Shown: piece after piece, positions 47,869-59,439 of the stretch
Layout: each line of letters starts with the position of its first letter
Numbering within the stretch: position 1 is the first letter of the stretch
From: Paraphaeosphaeria minitans
Taxonomy: Eukaryota > Ascomycota > Dothideomycetes > Pleosporales > Didymosphaeriaceae
DNA: 64,000 nucleotides
Assembly (NCBI GenBank): GCA_015832175.1
Contig: WJXW01000012.1
Span: 764,001 to 828,000 of the forward strand
Reading direction: 5' to 3'
Position numbers and translations under genes: made by a program
Notes under the pieces: generated by a model
Databases searched by the model: none
Told to the model about the DNA's origin: nothing
Seen by the model: the letters and a program-made list of their open reading frames with translations, nothing else

Positions 47869-50494
47869 TTAGCCGCCCCTCTCTCCAAACTCTCTTGCCC
47901 AATCCTCGTACTCTTTCAAGCCCTGCCTGCTGACACTTGGTCTGATGGTTTGCAGGCTTGCCTGGAAGTCCTCGAACCTTATCGGCCTTATCTCGTCCAT
48001 GGTCATGTGCAGTAGTTTCTCGCCGAGTGAGCGCAGTGGGCCCATGGCTGCGTCTTTGGCGAGCGCTGTAATGTCGGAGCCGGAGAAGCCTGTCTCATTG
48101 TTAGTCATGGTACTGTGTGCTTGTCATGTTTGAAAACAAATGAGGGGGCTACTTGCCATATGTAAGCTGTATCAAGCGGTCCAGATCCGCGCCACTGAGC
48201 TCATGCTTCTGATGGCTCATCAGGGTCTGGACTTGACTTTTCCGGACATGGCCTTCAGGCAAAGGAATATATTGTCTTCGCACAAAACGCCTTCGTGCCG
48301 CCTCGTCAATGGCCCAAGGAAGGTTCGTCGCTGCGAGCACTAGCACACGTGTCGCATCGCCTCTTTCTTTATCCTTGTCCGTCTGCTCCTTTCCCGCAGC
48401 GGCTTTGGCGAGATCAGACCACTGGATAAGGAACTCCGTCTTGATGCGTCGCGTGGCTTCATGCTCGCCAGAGCCGGACCGAGAGGATAAGAGAGAGTCG
48501 ATTTCATCGATGAAAATGATGGATGGTGCAAGCATCTTTGCGAGCGCAAAGAGCGCACGTACGAGTTTCTCCGACTCACCCAGGAACTTGGACGTCAAGC
48601 TGCTTGCAGAAATGGCAAAGAACGTAGAGTGCGACTCTGTAGCGACAGCTCGCGCAAGCATTGTCTTTCCCGTACCTGGAGGACCGAAGAGGAGCATGCC
48701 ACGAGCAGGCTCTCGTAGACCCATGAATAAATCAGGACGCAAAAAAGGGTAGACGACAGTTTCCTTCAAGGCGGACTTGGCTATGTCAAGCCCAGCAACG
48801 TCGCTCCAATGCACCTCGTCTCCGTGAATGACGATCTCATTCAAGATTTGCTTAGCGGCTGCCTCATCTACACCTCGCGGTAGAGATTTCATTATGGTCC
48901 GACACTTTTCTTTCCATTCATCCGAGTCGCTCTCTTGCCCATCGCAATCCCCAACCTCAGATGATGGTGTCGGAGGAAGGTCTGCTCGAACCGTATTCGC
49001 TTTCGCTTTGCCTTTTCTCCGTGGTGGTGGTCTTGTCTTTGTTTCGTTGTCATCAGTCTCAACTGCAATGGGTTCAGGGGTATCTTTTCGTGGTCGTCGA
49101 GCTCGACTGTCAGTATTATTGTCGCGGCCTAGCTGCTGAGATGGTCGAGTATTCGGTGGAGCAAATTTCGTGGAGCTGTCAGGCCAAGATAACTTTGCGG
49201 CTGCGGACGCGGCCAGGGCGTGGTTACTCAGTGTCGGCTCCGGGTACTCGTTGCGATACGAGGGCATAACAGGAACCGGAGCACTCGCCTGGAAGCTACG
49301 AGAGCGACTTGTATCGAATGAGTACCTGGGGTCGGACGAAGAGGGCACAGTTTTGCGAGGCAGACGTGGCAAATTCAAGGCCTGTTCTGGGTCACTTCGA
49401 TTATGGGCCGGGGGCGGGTTATAAGCCGGAGAAACCGAGGTCTCCGTAGAACGAGAATAGGGAGACGGCTGCGGTTGGTTTGTGTCGTTGTCATAAGCTG
49501 ATAGAGATGGAGTCGTTGTGTCCAGCGAGGAACTGGGTATTTCTAGAGAGGGCCGGCTCGAAGAGACGTACGGTGCAGCGCCGGACGTCTTTGCTAATTT
49601 GCGAGAGTTTGTGTTAAATCCCCACGCCTGGGTGGCCGCTTTGGCAGCATCCGGTGGCTGGGATCTCAGCGACGTCGGTAGCCTCGAAGATGACGACGAC
49701 TTGGACTCCCTCCCTGGCCTCAATGTTCTCAGCATGCGTCCCTTTTTTTCTGGAGAAGGTGTGCGCGAGTCCCTGGGGCGAGTCGTCGCTGGCGCGGCCA
49801 AAGAAGATTTGCTTGCGGTCTCGGTCAGCGTCCGCGTGGATGCAGTGCCGGAGCTCCGTCGGGGGGCGAGTGAAGGTCGCTTGGGTAGGGGCGGCGGCCG
49901 CGAGAGGTCGTTGTAGTCGACGGGCGGGATGGTGCCGCCGCCCAGCCAGCTGGAGGCGCCATTGGGGTCAGCTTGGACGGGCAGTGTGCCTGCGCCATGT
50001 GGAGGTGGCGTAGGAGCCTTCGCATCGGTGCGAGGTGAAGTCAGCGTCTCCGCGCTCTCTTGGCGGCTGCGCTTCAGTGCCTCGAGCAGATCAACGCGCT
50101 CTTTGCACTGCAGCTCGAGCTGGCGCAGCGACTCTACGAGAGCCTGTTCGGTCGACGATGCCGGGCGGACCAGCGAGGGCCCGCGGTGTGCATTGTGGTA
50201 GGTGATCTGGTCGAGTGCGGTCCGCCACGAGCGCAGCGCTTCGGCTTCGTTGCTTTGCGCTTCAAAGTAGACGGCGGTCGAGCAGGCGAGAAAGGCCTCG
50301 TCGTAGGCCTTTTGGGTCGAACTGGCGCGCATTGCGTGTCCTGAAAGCAGCGCGCACAACGACACGGTTGTTGAGAGCAGAAAGCCAGGCTGCCCGCCGC
50401 AGTCCGCAGGTGCTGTCGTCGGCGCTGGTGGTGGAACCCACCAGCCAGTCGGCGCGTGTGTGACGTAGGCGACCGGCGATGCACTTTCACCCAT
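47869..50494 (-). CDS. AAA ATPase of the Sap1/Yta6-spastin-katanin group
   Basis: Meiotic-clade AAA ATPase. Two exons on the minus strand, 50494-48157 and 48089-47869; 852 aa from the first ATG. An N-terminal helical, MIT-like stretch (AYDEAF..AVYFEAQSNEAEALRSWRTAL) follows at about residues 60-130. A long Ser/Pro-rich linker leads to the AAA module: GPPGTGKT (about 603-610), IIFIDEID (about 658), ATN sensor and double-Arg finger region (ARRRFVRR), then a Vps4-type C-terminus. The intron is GC-AG: TATG|GCAAGT...GACAG. A second ATG about 53 codons in (MRASSTQKAYDEAF) aligns better with the family start, so the first ~50 residues may be misannotated leader. Which yeast paralogue it equals is unclear. 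Confidence 0.88.
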
Positions 50495-50896
50495 GCGTCC
50501 ACCAAGCTCGCTGCATCTGTTTCACCTCCCGGGCATTCATTTTGCGCATGCCATGCTCGTTTGCAGAGGGGCGCATCTCCTCTGCTTATCGATTAAGTAT
50601 CTCGCCCAGCCCTTCACGGGCCTCGGGGTTCTATGATACACGCAACAAGGCATCCCGTACTCCGCGCAAAGGAGCAAAATTCATCCCAGACGCCGCCAAT
50701 GCTCGGTGCTCCTCTCTGTCGCGGATGCCTCTACCGATATACAATGCTCAAAACGAGCGCGGCAAGCCAATCCCTTTGTGCCGGCACACCTACGCCTCGC
50801 CCACGCTCTCTAAATGCAACATGTGCAGACTCCATCCCAGTCGGCATATCAAAGTGATATTCCGCCCATCGAGCACCCTCATTCCTCGCTAGAGAG

Positions 50897-52238
50897 CTAT
50901 TCGCTCCTTTTGATAAGGGGACCCCGTTCGCTGCGCGCAATGAAAAACGCTTTTGCCATCTCGTATGCAGACCTGCCCTCGTTAGCCATCGGTGCACTTC
51001 AACCCTCCCTCGTCGCAACCTACCAGCAAATTGCCGTGCTGGGCATCGTGGTGATTATCCTTGGTTTTAATCCTCGGAAATAGCCCTTCCACCCATCTCT
51101 CTGATGTATTATTTTCGCCGCATTCACAAGTCCCGAGACGTTTCTTAGCTCGGCGTCTGTCGCATTGCCTCTCGTCTGAAGCAGAGTCTTGATCACATCT
51201 AATGGAGTCGTAAAGCCCGCAGCGAGACCTCCCGCCAGCGCTCCAGCGAAGCAGTGCGTGTAAGGATCGTAGCGACCTGTCGGATTCATGACTTTCGAAA
51301 GCGACTCGTATGACATGAACTGTAATGCCGTAAAAGGAACCGTCATGCATAGCGTCGTGGGATACGAGACGTAGAACGCGCTTAGGCCCTCGCGACGGAA
51401 GACTTCGCCGGCGCAATGCGGGACGGATTTGTAGACGGAGCCGTGTAGCTGCATGCGCTGCTTGATGACTGCGAGTCTAAGTATAAGCTTTCCCAGAGCG
51501 GAGAGAAGGGGTTATTTACCATCAAAAGGGTTCATCAACGCATCGCTGGCAATCGTGGCTGCTGCACCGCTCGCCGCTAGTTTCGGTCAGCAGGCTGCGT
51601 CAACTACTTTCATGTTTGCATCTGCACGACGCGACGTACCTGCTGCGAAAGGATGGTGTTCCTCGCTGCCTCCTTCATTCCCGCCTAAAGCATGCTTGGT
51701 AGCCTCGTAGGACGCAAAGTAGACGGCGTGCGCTGGACCTGGGGGGTCGTCAGTTTCGCCTCCCTATGCCATGTCGCCGTTTGGACTGGACAGACCTGCG
51801 CCTACAATGACACTGGAGAGACCCCTCCACAGTGTTCTGAATCCTTCTACCCGTGATATCGTGACCATGGCGTTCGAGATGCCTGAGTACACAGCTGTGG
51901 GCGATGGATTGACGACCTGCATACGCGTCTGCAAATTGTCAGCGCGCTGGTCGAGCCGTATTGTATCATGCATTAGAAGCGGCGCACCTTCAACAGGTCA
52001 ATTGGATACATGACCGAGTGTTCCTGTCGCACGGTCAGCGCTCGCGCTATGGCATCCCAGCGCGGCAGCATACGGCAATTCCTGCGAACGCGCCCGCAAT
52101 CATGTTCGCCGAGAGCGAGAAATTGGGCGGCAACGATTCATAGCTAGAGCATATTTAGTCACGGCCACGACGGCGTTGGGAGGAGCTGTACTCGTGTTCG
52201 GCTTCTTCCACAGCTGTCTGCCCTCCATGGGTGGCCAT
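50897..52238 (-). CDS. Mitochondrial iron carrier Mrs3/Mrs4 (mitoferrin)
   Basis: Inner-membrane carrier supplying iron for haem and Fe-S cluster synthesis. Eight exons on the minus strand: 52238-52192, 52143-52074, 52023-51988, 51928-51796, 51738-51640, 51576-51520, 51468-51024, 50972-50897; 320 aa, the family size. The three carrier signatures are present: PIDLLKTRMQ, PFDVIKQRMQ and PLDVIKTLLQ. Family blocks SLSANMIAGAFAGIAEHSVMYP, LWRGLSSVIVGAGPAHAVYFASYE and STAICWSAYEMAK match mitoferrins. Introns are 48-63 nt. One uses the unusual donor GTCTGT (51795). Exon 3 is only 36 nt. Because of the dense introns only the long exon 7 shows as an open frame. Lies in tandem with the AAA gene, 402 bp upstream of its start. 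Confidence 0.93.
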
Positions 52239-53311
52239 TAAATGACCGCTGGCTAGCGGCGCAGATTCCAGGTTTGCGGCTTTGACGAAATACGGGCCTA
52301 GAATGGTGCGTTAATTCTCGTTCGTGACGATGCGGTTGCAAGGCGCGTATGGGAGGATGGGCGCGGAGGCGTTGTAGTGTATTGATAAAGATAATAAAAG
52401 TTCCCGACAGCTGACGGGGAAGGCCGAGAGAAACACGAAGCGTTAGTGGGAACTTCGGAGTGGCACGTGCATCCTGCATGTATCTCTCCCATGTACCATC
52501 TCCTACACCGGGTTTCTGCTCAGGATTGCTGCGCGCTGCTGTTGTCGCCCTTCTCGCCTGGTATCCTCCCCACTTTCTGCTGTTTCTGCCTTCCCTGGCC
52601 TGGTCAAGCCGCCGAAATCAAGCTTCACGGTGATAAAATACACTCGCCGCCATGCAGCAAAATCTGATAAGATGATCTCCGCGGTACCTCCGCTCACTTC
52701 CGCTAACGCACATACAACCGATTTTGCTAGGTTTCGTACAGCTCCTGAGGTCAGCTCAATTGCACCTTTCCCAAAGTAGGACGACTGAAGGCAAGATGCA
52801 TAGTGAGTTGTTCTGCCGCGATCCCACCTCGACTCAAGGTTGGTTAGGTAATGACGCTTACGAGTCGGAGGTCGAGTCGGAGATCGAGTCGAAATCCGAG
52901 CTCGGCCTAGGCGATCATATGTCTGCATAATTTCGCCCTGATACTGTATTACTGACGTTCACATCAACGTGAGAATGTGTCACCATGCCCTCGGTATGCA
53001 TCTCGTACTAAGCACTTGCGTAGGGTCCCATCGAGGAGCTCGCTGTCCTTGCAAAATCAGGTCAACTATTATGCATTGTTGTTCTGAAGCGCGGATAGTA
53101 CAAAGACGGACACTAGACCTCAATCTACGATCCGTCGAGGTGAGGCTGAACTGGGTTGCTCCTATCCTACATGCTACATATATCGTACACCTGCGAAATG
53201 TGCTCTTCACCTTCCCGAAAGCCTATGAAATGTGTTCTCCACCTTTCCGAAAACCTATCGTTACATGCGAAGCTCCATCTGACAGTTCCCTGTTGCGCCC
53301 TACGTTCTTTT
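52239..53311. other. Intergenic region between the iron carrier and Asn-tRNA synthetase
   Basis: No gene recognised. Contains an imperfect ~33-bp direct repeat (CTYCACCTTYCCGAAARCCTAT) at about 53202-53260 and a GAGTCGGAG repeat near 52862-52892. Confidence 0.5.
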
Positions 53312-55045
53312 TCAGCAATCACATCGCTTGTGCCACCGAGGGAAGCTGACGACGTCTCTGATATTGGTGACTCCTGATAAGTAGCACAGAAGACGGTCGA
53401 AGCCAAGTCCGAAGCCGCCATGAGGCACACTGCCATATTTTCTCAGATCCAGGTACCATTGTAAAGCACCATCGGAAGTCTCTGATTCGGGTGTGGACGC
53501 GCTGCGCAACCCGTGATCTTCCATTGATTTGACAAGTTCTGGCAGCCGATGTTCACGCATTGAACCTCCCACAAGCTCGCAGATGTCGGGGACAAGAAGA
53601 TCGAAGCAGGCAACTGTTGGTGCCTGGTCATGGCCTGCGGTCGTATTGGCGGAAGGCGCCATGTAGAACGGCTTGATCTCGCGCGGATAGTCCGTGACGA
53701 AAACGGGACCGCCGCCTCCCAGACGTTCAGCAAGAAATCGTTCATGCTCTGTTTGAAGCCCGTCTTCGTGCCCGGGTGCAAACTCAAAGTGGGCCTCGCC
53801 ATGCGCAACAGCCATTCTCAATTGCTCCAACGCATCTTGATATGTGACCCGTGGCCAAGGCCCTTGGATCAGTCCTTGCCACCGTTGCGCAAGCACTGTG
53901 CTGGACACAGCATTACCATCTTCCCTATCGTCTCGGGCCCGAGCTTCGAGAAGTTCGTCGCCAACTGTAGAAGCTTGTAGTTCAGTTGCGACGTTGCGCA
54001 GGAGATCCTCTACCACATCCATGACGTCCGCCAGGTCATCTACAAATGCGACCTCAGCTTCTAGCATGTAGAACTCGCTCAAGTGACGAGCTGTGTCGCT
54101 CTTCTCGGCCCGAAACGTGGGAGACAATGTCCATACCTTGCCGACCGACTGAGCGAGCGCCTCGAGATGGAGTTGGGTAGATACGGTCAGATACTTGGGA
54201 GAGCCGAAGAAGAGCTCCTGATGCCCTGCTGGCTGCTTCGTGGCACCCTTTGCAGGATTGGACGACGTTTCTGGTGCTATGGTGAAGACCTCGCCAGCGC
54301 CTTCGCAGTCGGAAGATGTGATGATGGGCGGATGCGTTTGGACGAATCCGTGATTCACAAAGTAGCTGGTCGCTTGGGCCGTAACTAAGGACCTTAGTCT
54401 AAGGAGCAGGGCATTGATGGGCAGCCGGGCACGTAGATGAGGCAATGTGCGAAGATATTCGGGTGTTTGATATTTCTTTTGCAAAGGTGATGTCTAGATG
54501 GTGCAGAGAAGGCATTGTCAGCTGGAAAATGTCCAAGTCTCTAAGCTGCTGATGCACTTACCACAGCGTCGTTGGTGCCCAGGACACGCACGCTGTCGGC
54601 GTGAAGCTCGAAGGACTGCTCTGCACCAGGGGAAGGGGTCCAACGGCCGGTCACCGCTACAGCGACTCCCGTGGACAAGCTGGATGGCGAATCAGTACGA
54701 GGGACATGATGTGTGATATCTCGATTGGGGGAGCACTGACCCGTCGGCTTGCTCGGGTGTCAGGACGGCCTGTACCGTCGTCAGAGAGGAACCATCGCCT
54801 ATGGCAGCAAAAGCCACACGCTTTTGCTTTCGCACGCTGCGCACGAAGCCATTGAGGGTCAGCGAGCGGTCAGGTGACGACGATGGCCGAGGCGGTGAAG
54901 GAGCCGACGATTGTTTCAAGAGTGCAGCTACAGACGGCGGCGAGGTCGAGCTACAGCGCGTGGCAGCCCGCGTAGCCAGGGACAGTGGCAGGCTGCGCGG
55001 AAGACGGCAGAGGCAGAGGCGCCCTCGCGCAAACAATTGGCTCAT
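53312..55045 (-). CDS. SLM5: Asparaginyl-tRNA synthetase, mitochondrial
   Basis: Class II synthetase charging mitochondrial tRNA-Asn. Exons (minus): 55045-54741, 54679-54562, 54493-53312; 534 aa. The Arg/Ser/Ala-rich N-terminus (MSQLFARGRLCLCRLPRSLPLSLATRAA) is a likely mitochondrial presequence. The OB-fold anticodon domain contains LNGFVRSVRKQKRVAFAAIGDG. Motif 2 is FRAEKSDTARHLSEF (about residue 268). Motif 3 is GFGLGFDRLLCYLSG with FPR near the C-terminus. The HLSEFYMLEAE form with an arginine-rich middle fits AsnRS rather than AspRS. A family-typical insertion lies at about residues 305-340. Introns are 61 and 68 nt. A CAG/GCA run lies in the leader at about 55062-55083. Confidence 0.93.
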
Positions 55046-55567
55046 GGGAGATGGACAAACATGCAGCAGCAGCAGCAGCAGCCAGCGAGCGATGCACCAC
55101 AAATCAATCGCGAACCGACAAAGGTCTGAGAAGTCGTGGAGGGTGGGAAAGCTTGGGCCGTTGTAGGTAGTCACAATGCGGTTAGCCCGTTTTGGCAGAG
55201 CCGAGCCGCTCGTTAATCGGGCCATCTGGCATCACCTGACATGCATCACCATCATCCATCATGCATCAATCATCATGCATCAATCCTTATCATCATTCTT
55301 CAATCTTCAATCTTCAATCCTTCATCATTCTTCAATCCTTCATCCATGTCACGCTGCTTCAACGTCGGGCCCTGAAACGACAAGACAGGTGGGCGGCACG
55401 GTGAAGCCATGTACTCTGCTGTATGCCGTACCGCAGCGGCTGCCGTGCGCCCTGCGAGTGCCTGGGCCCTTTTTTGCTTGTCTTCTTGGCCTCTACCCAG
55501 CCACGCGAGCACCCATCCGCCCCCGGGTTGACTGGTCACTGTTGCATGGTCCAACACCACGCTCCCG

Positions 55568-55612
55568 CAGCAGCAGCAGCAGCAGCAGGAGGAGGAGGAG
55601 GACGAGGAGGAC
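55568..55612 (+). repeat. CAG(7) followed by GGA/GAC triplet run
   Basis: Seven CAG triplets at 55568-55588 run straight into GGAGGAGGAGGAGGACGAGG. Confidence 0.9.
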
Positions 55613-55704
55613 GAAGCAAAGCAGCAGGGGCCTCATCCGCTGAGGCGGCGGATATGCTCGCTGGGCCCACGTCGTTCTCCAGCCTCGCGTGCTGTGCCGT
55701 GCGT

Positions 55705-55744
55705 CAGTCAGTCAGTCAGTCAGTCAGTCAGTCAGTCAGTCAGT
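55705..55744 (+). repeat. CAGT tetranucleotide microsatellite, ten units
   Basis: Perfect (CAGT)10; likely length-variable between isolates. Confidence 0.95.
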
Positions 55745-56476
55745 CCTCAACTGTCTTTCCCTGCACCTTTACCTACCGACCTAGGATTCTGGAACCGGCT
55801 GGGCGGATGCAACGCCGTCTCCTGCAGCATAGATATGCAGCCGGTTGGCGATCGGGCTCCCCCTGTCGCGTGAGATCTGATCCAAGATGCACCGCAGATC
55901 GGCGCTTGGTGGACCCAGGAGAATTCACATCGACGCCCGCCTCGTGCGCCCCGCCCAAATAGACTTGCCGCGCCTCAGCTCCCATCCCTCTACCTATTAG
56001 GCTGTGCTTTCCAACCACGCACCAGGATGGGGTTGCCGAGCCGCAAATGGCTCTTGTTCCACTCCCGCTGCCGTTCCCGCGCCCTGTACCTAGGTATCCT
56101 TGATTGCTTGTTGTGCCCACGAGTCAAAACTCGGTGTGTGGTGAGCGCCGTGCTGGATACAGGCCGTGGCACCATGCGTTTGAGCGTCTAGGGCAACCGT
56201 CGGAGCAAGCAGAATCGCTAACAAGCAGCTTCTGCTTTCGTGCTGTGCGGCGAAACAAGCCCTGCTAGTGACGGCTCCATCAAGCTCTAATGAGTAGTCC
56301 ACCGCCATCACACGTGCATAGAACCCCAGCCCATCATATACTGGCCTGCTCGCTGCTCGTCTTCTCCACATGCATGTTTGACTGACATTCAAGCCACCTT
56401 CACTGACCATTGCTGCCCTTCTCGTCTCCTACCTCGCCCTTCCATCGTCGTCCATACTCCCCATCATAATGCCATC

Positions 56477-57425
56477 ATGCCACCGTCCAAACCAAAACCT
56501 TCTGAGATAGCAGCCGACGCAAAACGGAATTGGCTACCGTACATCTGGAAACATTACGTGACCGACGCCAAAACTTCGTACGCGTACCCAGACTCATCTG
56601 CCATAAGAGTTAGTGCGAGTAAGAGGTCACGTAACAGGACACGAGTCGCCGTCCTGGAAGGCGACCCCGTCACTCATGCAATGGGCTGGTACCAGAGCGC
56701 CATTCGAGACCCCGCCTACAAGAATTGCAAACGGATACCCGTCGTCAATATGGCCAACGAAAGGCGGGCCGGGGGAGACTGGGAATCTGGCCTGATGGCA
56801 CCCGAAGAATGCTTTGCAAGGAGGAGCAATCTTGTGCACGCCTTGACAATGCCATGGAACGCACAGCTGGGCAAGGACGAGAACCACTATCCAATACCGC
56901 AGAGAGGGGGCATATATTGCCCAGAAGTCTGTACGTATCTGCCTAATACCGACCGCCTATAAGCAACTAAGACACACAGACGTATTTCGAGGAGGACCAG
57001 ACATGGACTATGCAATTTTCCAGGATATTGAGAAGCTGCCTGTCATCTCGGTCGCTCCTGTGCGAGGTCCGCGGCTCAATGAATCAAGCAGCAGCTACTC
57101 GTTCCAGCAGGAGAAGGAGCTCATGAAGGAAAAGATGAGGACGGTTCTCCGCATCGCGGCGTACTGCGACCACAGGAACCTGGTCATAGGAGCTTTCGGC
57201 CTGGGTCCGATCTTCCGAAACCCGGCCCGGGAAGTCGCGACGATGTGGAGGCACCTCCTGTACGAGGAGGAAGAGTTCCGCGGCGTCTTCACCGACGTGG
57301 TGTTCGCCATTGACAGCAGCATGGTGGGGCCACCGGCCAAGATTGGAGTCTCATCAGACGTCGACATCTTCAGGGAAGAATTCGATCCTTCGGCTATCTT
57401 TCCAACGCAGTATGGCTGGGGCTAG
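56477..57425 (+). CDS. Microbial-type PARG catalytic domain protein (TIGR02452 family)
   Basis: Macro-like fold family related to poly(ADP-ribose) glycohydrolase; fungal members are uncharacterised. Exons 56477-56930 and 56980-57425; 299 aa. The N-terminal PARG-like block at about residues 60-120 contains VVNMANERRAGGDWESGLMAPEE. The pair E110-E111 takes the place of the QEE signature, with Pro instead of Gln. The C-terminal macro part has VFRGGPDMDY, NLVIGAFGLGPIFRNP and FAIDSS. The 49-nt intron is phase 1. The alternative upstream ATG at 56469 is out of frame. Activity on ADP-ribose is inferred from the family only. Confidence 0.85.
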
Positions 57426-58698
57426 GCAGCGTCCTGAAACCCGAACGCGAATTGGCCAGACGGCAGAATCGGACTTGGAAACATCTCGGTTATCTGGGAT
57501 GGCTTTGGTGCATGTGGGTTTGGCGGGAATGGGGAGACCAGCCAATCGCCAACATTCGACACCGTCACGATTCACCATCCATGCCTTTGCATCTGGCACT
57601 TCGCTTAGCGCCACGCTTTGCCTGGCCGCCCACTTGGAGCCATGTTTGCTTTTGAGCCTTGCCGCTTGCAACTGGATGCAAATGGATGGACGCAGATGGA
57701 TGGACGTAGATGGATGGACGCAGATGGATGAACGCAGATGGGTGGACACAGATGAGTGGACGCAGATGGATAGACGTGAGATGGGAAAAGAAAAAAGCAA
57801 AAGCAACTCGATCGGACTCGCATGGTAGGGGACCTGTTTCGTTCCGCATGCTTGCAGTCTGGACGAGCTTCCGTATAACCGGAGGAATCTGTGGCCTGCA
57901 CTGTGCAGTGGGTGTTTGTTGTGTGTGTTACGTGGCATGATGGGTGGCTTGTTGGAGAAGGACGCTGTCTAGATGGAACAATGAGGCTTCACCGTGGGCA
58001 CTCTTGAATGCAAGGACATAGATAGGTAGCTGGCATAGCTAGACATTTGTCCGGTCGACCTCCGCCGCTCCCCGGTTCGCCTCTGCAATGTAGATAGGTA
58101 GTCGATGGCTGTAACACCACAACCGCCGCAATGCGACGCCAATCTACGGCCAACACGGCCAACACGGCCAAGGCGTGTTTTGAACCCAAGTTGGTGACGA
58201 CATTATGCAACTTGTGGCACACCCGGATCTTGTTGGACAGCTCTGGGATCTGGGATGCGCAAGGGTCTCTTGTCACGCACCATTTTTACATTGCAGTTAC
58301 GCGCCTCCAAGTCACTTGGATACGCGCGAGCCGCGGGGATCTGCAAGCCAGGTACAACGCCCAGGTGCACCTCTCTCAGTCGCCCACTACCGTAGTCTAA
58401 CTGCATGGCCGACAACGTGGACATGTGCAGCATGTTGAGCCTCGTAGTAAAACGCTTGCACGATTGCGACCTGTAGTGATGCTCTCCCAAGCCCATCGTA
58501 GCTGTTCGAGTTGAACCCGAAATCACAAGCACACTAAGCGAACGCAATGGTACGTGGCGAGCATCTGCAGTAGTCGTGAAGCGGCGTTACTATTACAACT
58601 GCCCTCTGGCCAGAGGCAGTGATGATGCTGATGCTGATACGGTACACATATTATACACCATGTCCAAATCTCCTCGTCTACATCGCAGTCGCCACGTT
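57426..58698. other. Intergenic region between convergent PARG-like gene and COA6
   Basis: No gene recognised. Holds the 14-bp minisatellite at 57682-57779 and a short GGCCAACAC repeat near 58149-58172. Confidence 0.5.
57682..57779 (+). repeat. 14-bp minisatellite, seven units
   Basis: Unit ATGGATGGACGCAG; units 1 and 3 identical, the others differ at one to three sites. Confidence 0.93.
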
Positions 58699-59113
58699 TT
58701 ACCTGTTGTTCCCCACGGGTAACTGAGGTGGCATGATCTCGCCGCCTTCGGCTTCGATCTTCTTTATAGTCTGCTCTTTCTGGTAGTTGACGACTCGCTG
58801 TTTCTTGAAGTATTCGACCTGTCCGCGAAGTCAGCGGGCCGAGCGCGCCAAAGTGACATGAGATGCGCACCCAGCTATGTGCGCAGTTCTTCTCGAACGC
58901 CTGGTCGGCCGGGCCGCACGCTTTCGCCGCGGCGTCTCTGCCCTTCTTGGAGTTTACGCTGTCGAGGATGTTGTTCCGGTCGAGACACTCGAAGAAGGCA
59001 TCGCGAGACTCATAGCACTTTTGCCGCGTCGATTTGGTCGGCGCCACGAATGCGCCATCTGCTGTCTTCTTTGGGCCCGAGTCGTCGTCGGAGGATGACG
59101 AGAACCAACCCAT
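58699..59113 (-). CDS. COA6: Cytochrome c oxidase assembly factor Coa6
   Basis: Intermembrane-space twin-cysteine protein needed for copper delivery to Cox2. Exons (minus): 59113-58871 and 58818-58699; 120 aa. The start is MGWFSSSSDDD. Cysteines C33, C43, C66 and C77 form the CX9C and CX10C pair characteristic of Coa6 (most CHCH proteins have two CX9C). A conserved HSWVEYF follows, spanning the splice junction. The 52-nt intron is phase 0. Divergent from SYS1. Confidence 0.93.
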
Positions 59114-59439
59114 GGTGTAGCGGATGGCGACTGCGCAATCCTGTTAGCCAGACGCGCCCAAAGGGTACAGACAGGCAATGCAGCGGAACCGCAGCACTTA
59201 CGGGGTTTGAGGGTGTAGCTGGGTCAGGTCGCTTTGCCTTCGCGCAATATCAGTGAACTGTATCTGGTAGAAAAGAGCTCGGAGCTCGGAGGTACGCCAG
59301 CCGCCAAGATGCGCTCAGGCACTGCCATAGGCGCAGTCAAGACAACCCCGTGTCATTGCACATGTATACAACTGAGTGACTGCACGATCCTCCACACATG
59401 CCCGCCGCACGATAGCGACAGCGTCCTCCGCCCGGGCTC
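59114..59439. promoter_or_regulatory. Shared divergent promoter region COA6 / SYS1
   Basis: 326 bp between start codons; no core element recognised. Confidence 0.45.

Larger units (their letters stand above)
55046..56476. promoter_or_regulatory. Divergent intergenic region with simple repeats (AsnRS / PARG-like gene)
   Basis: 1.43 kb between start codons. It contains ATCATGCATCA/CTTCAATC simple sequence at about 55236-55345, a CAG then GGA run at 55568-55612 and a CAGT tetranucleotide array at 55705-55744. No gene accepted here. Confidence 0.5.

Noticed and set aside
55423..55962. 179-codon + frame covering the CAG and CAGT repeats
   Set aside because: Its length comes from simple repeats (poly-Ala/Gly and Ser-Val-Gln); no conserved region.
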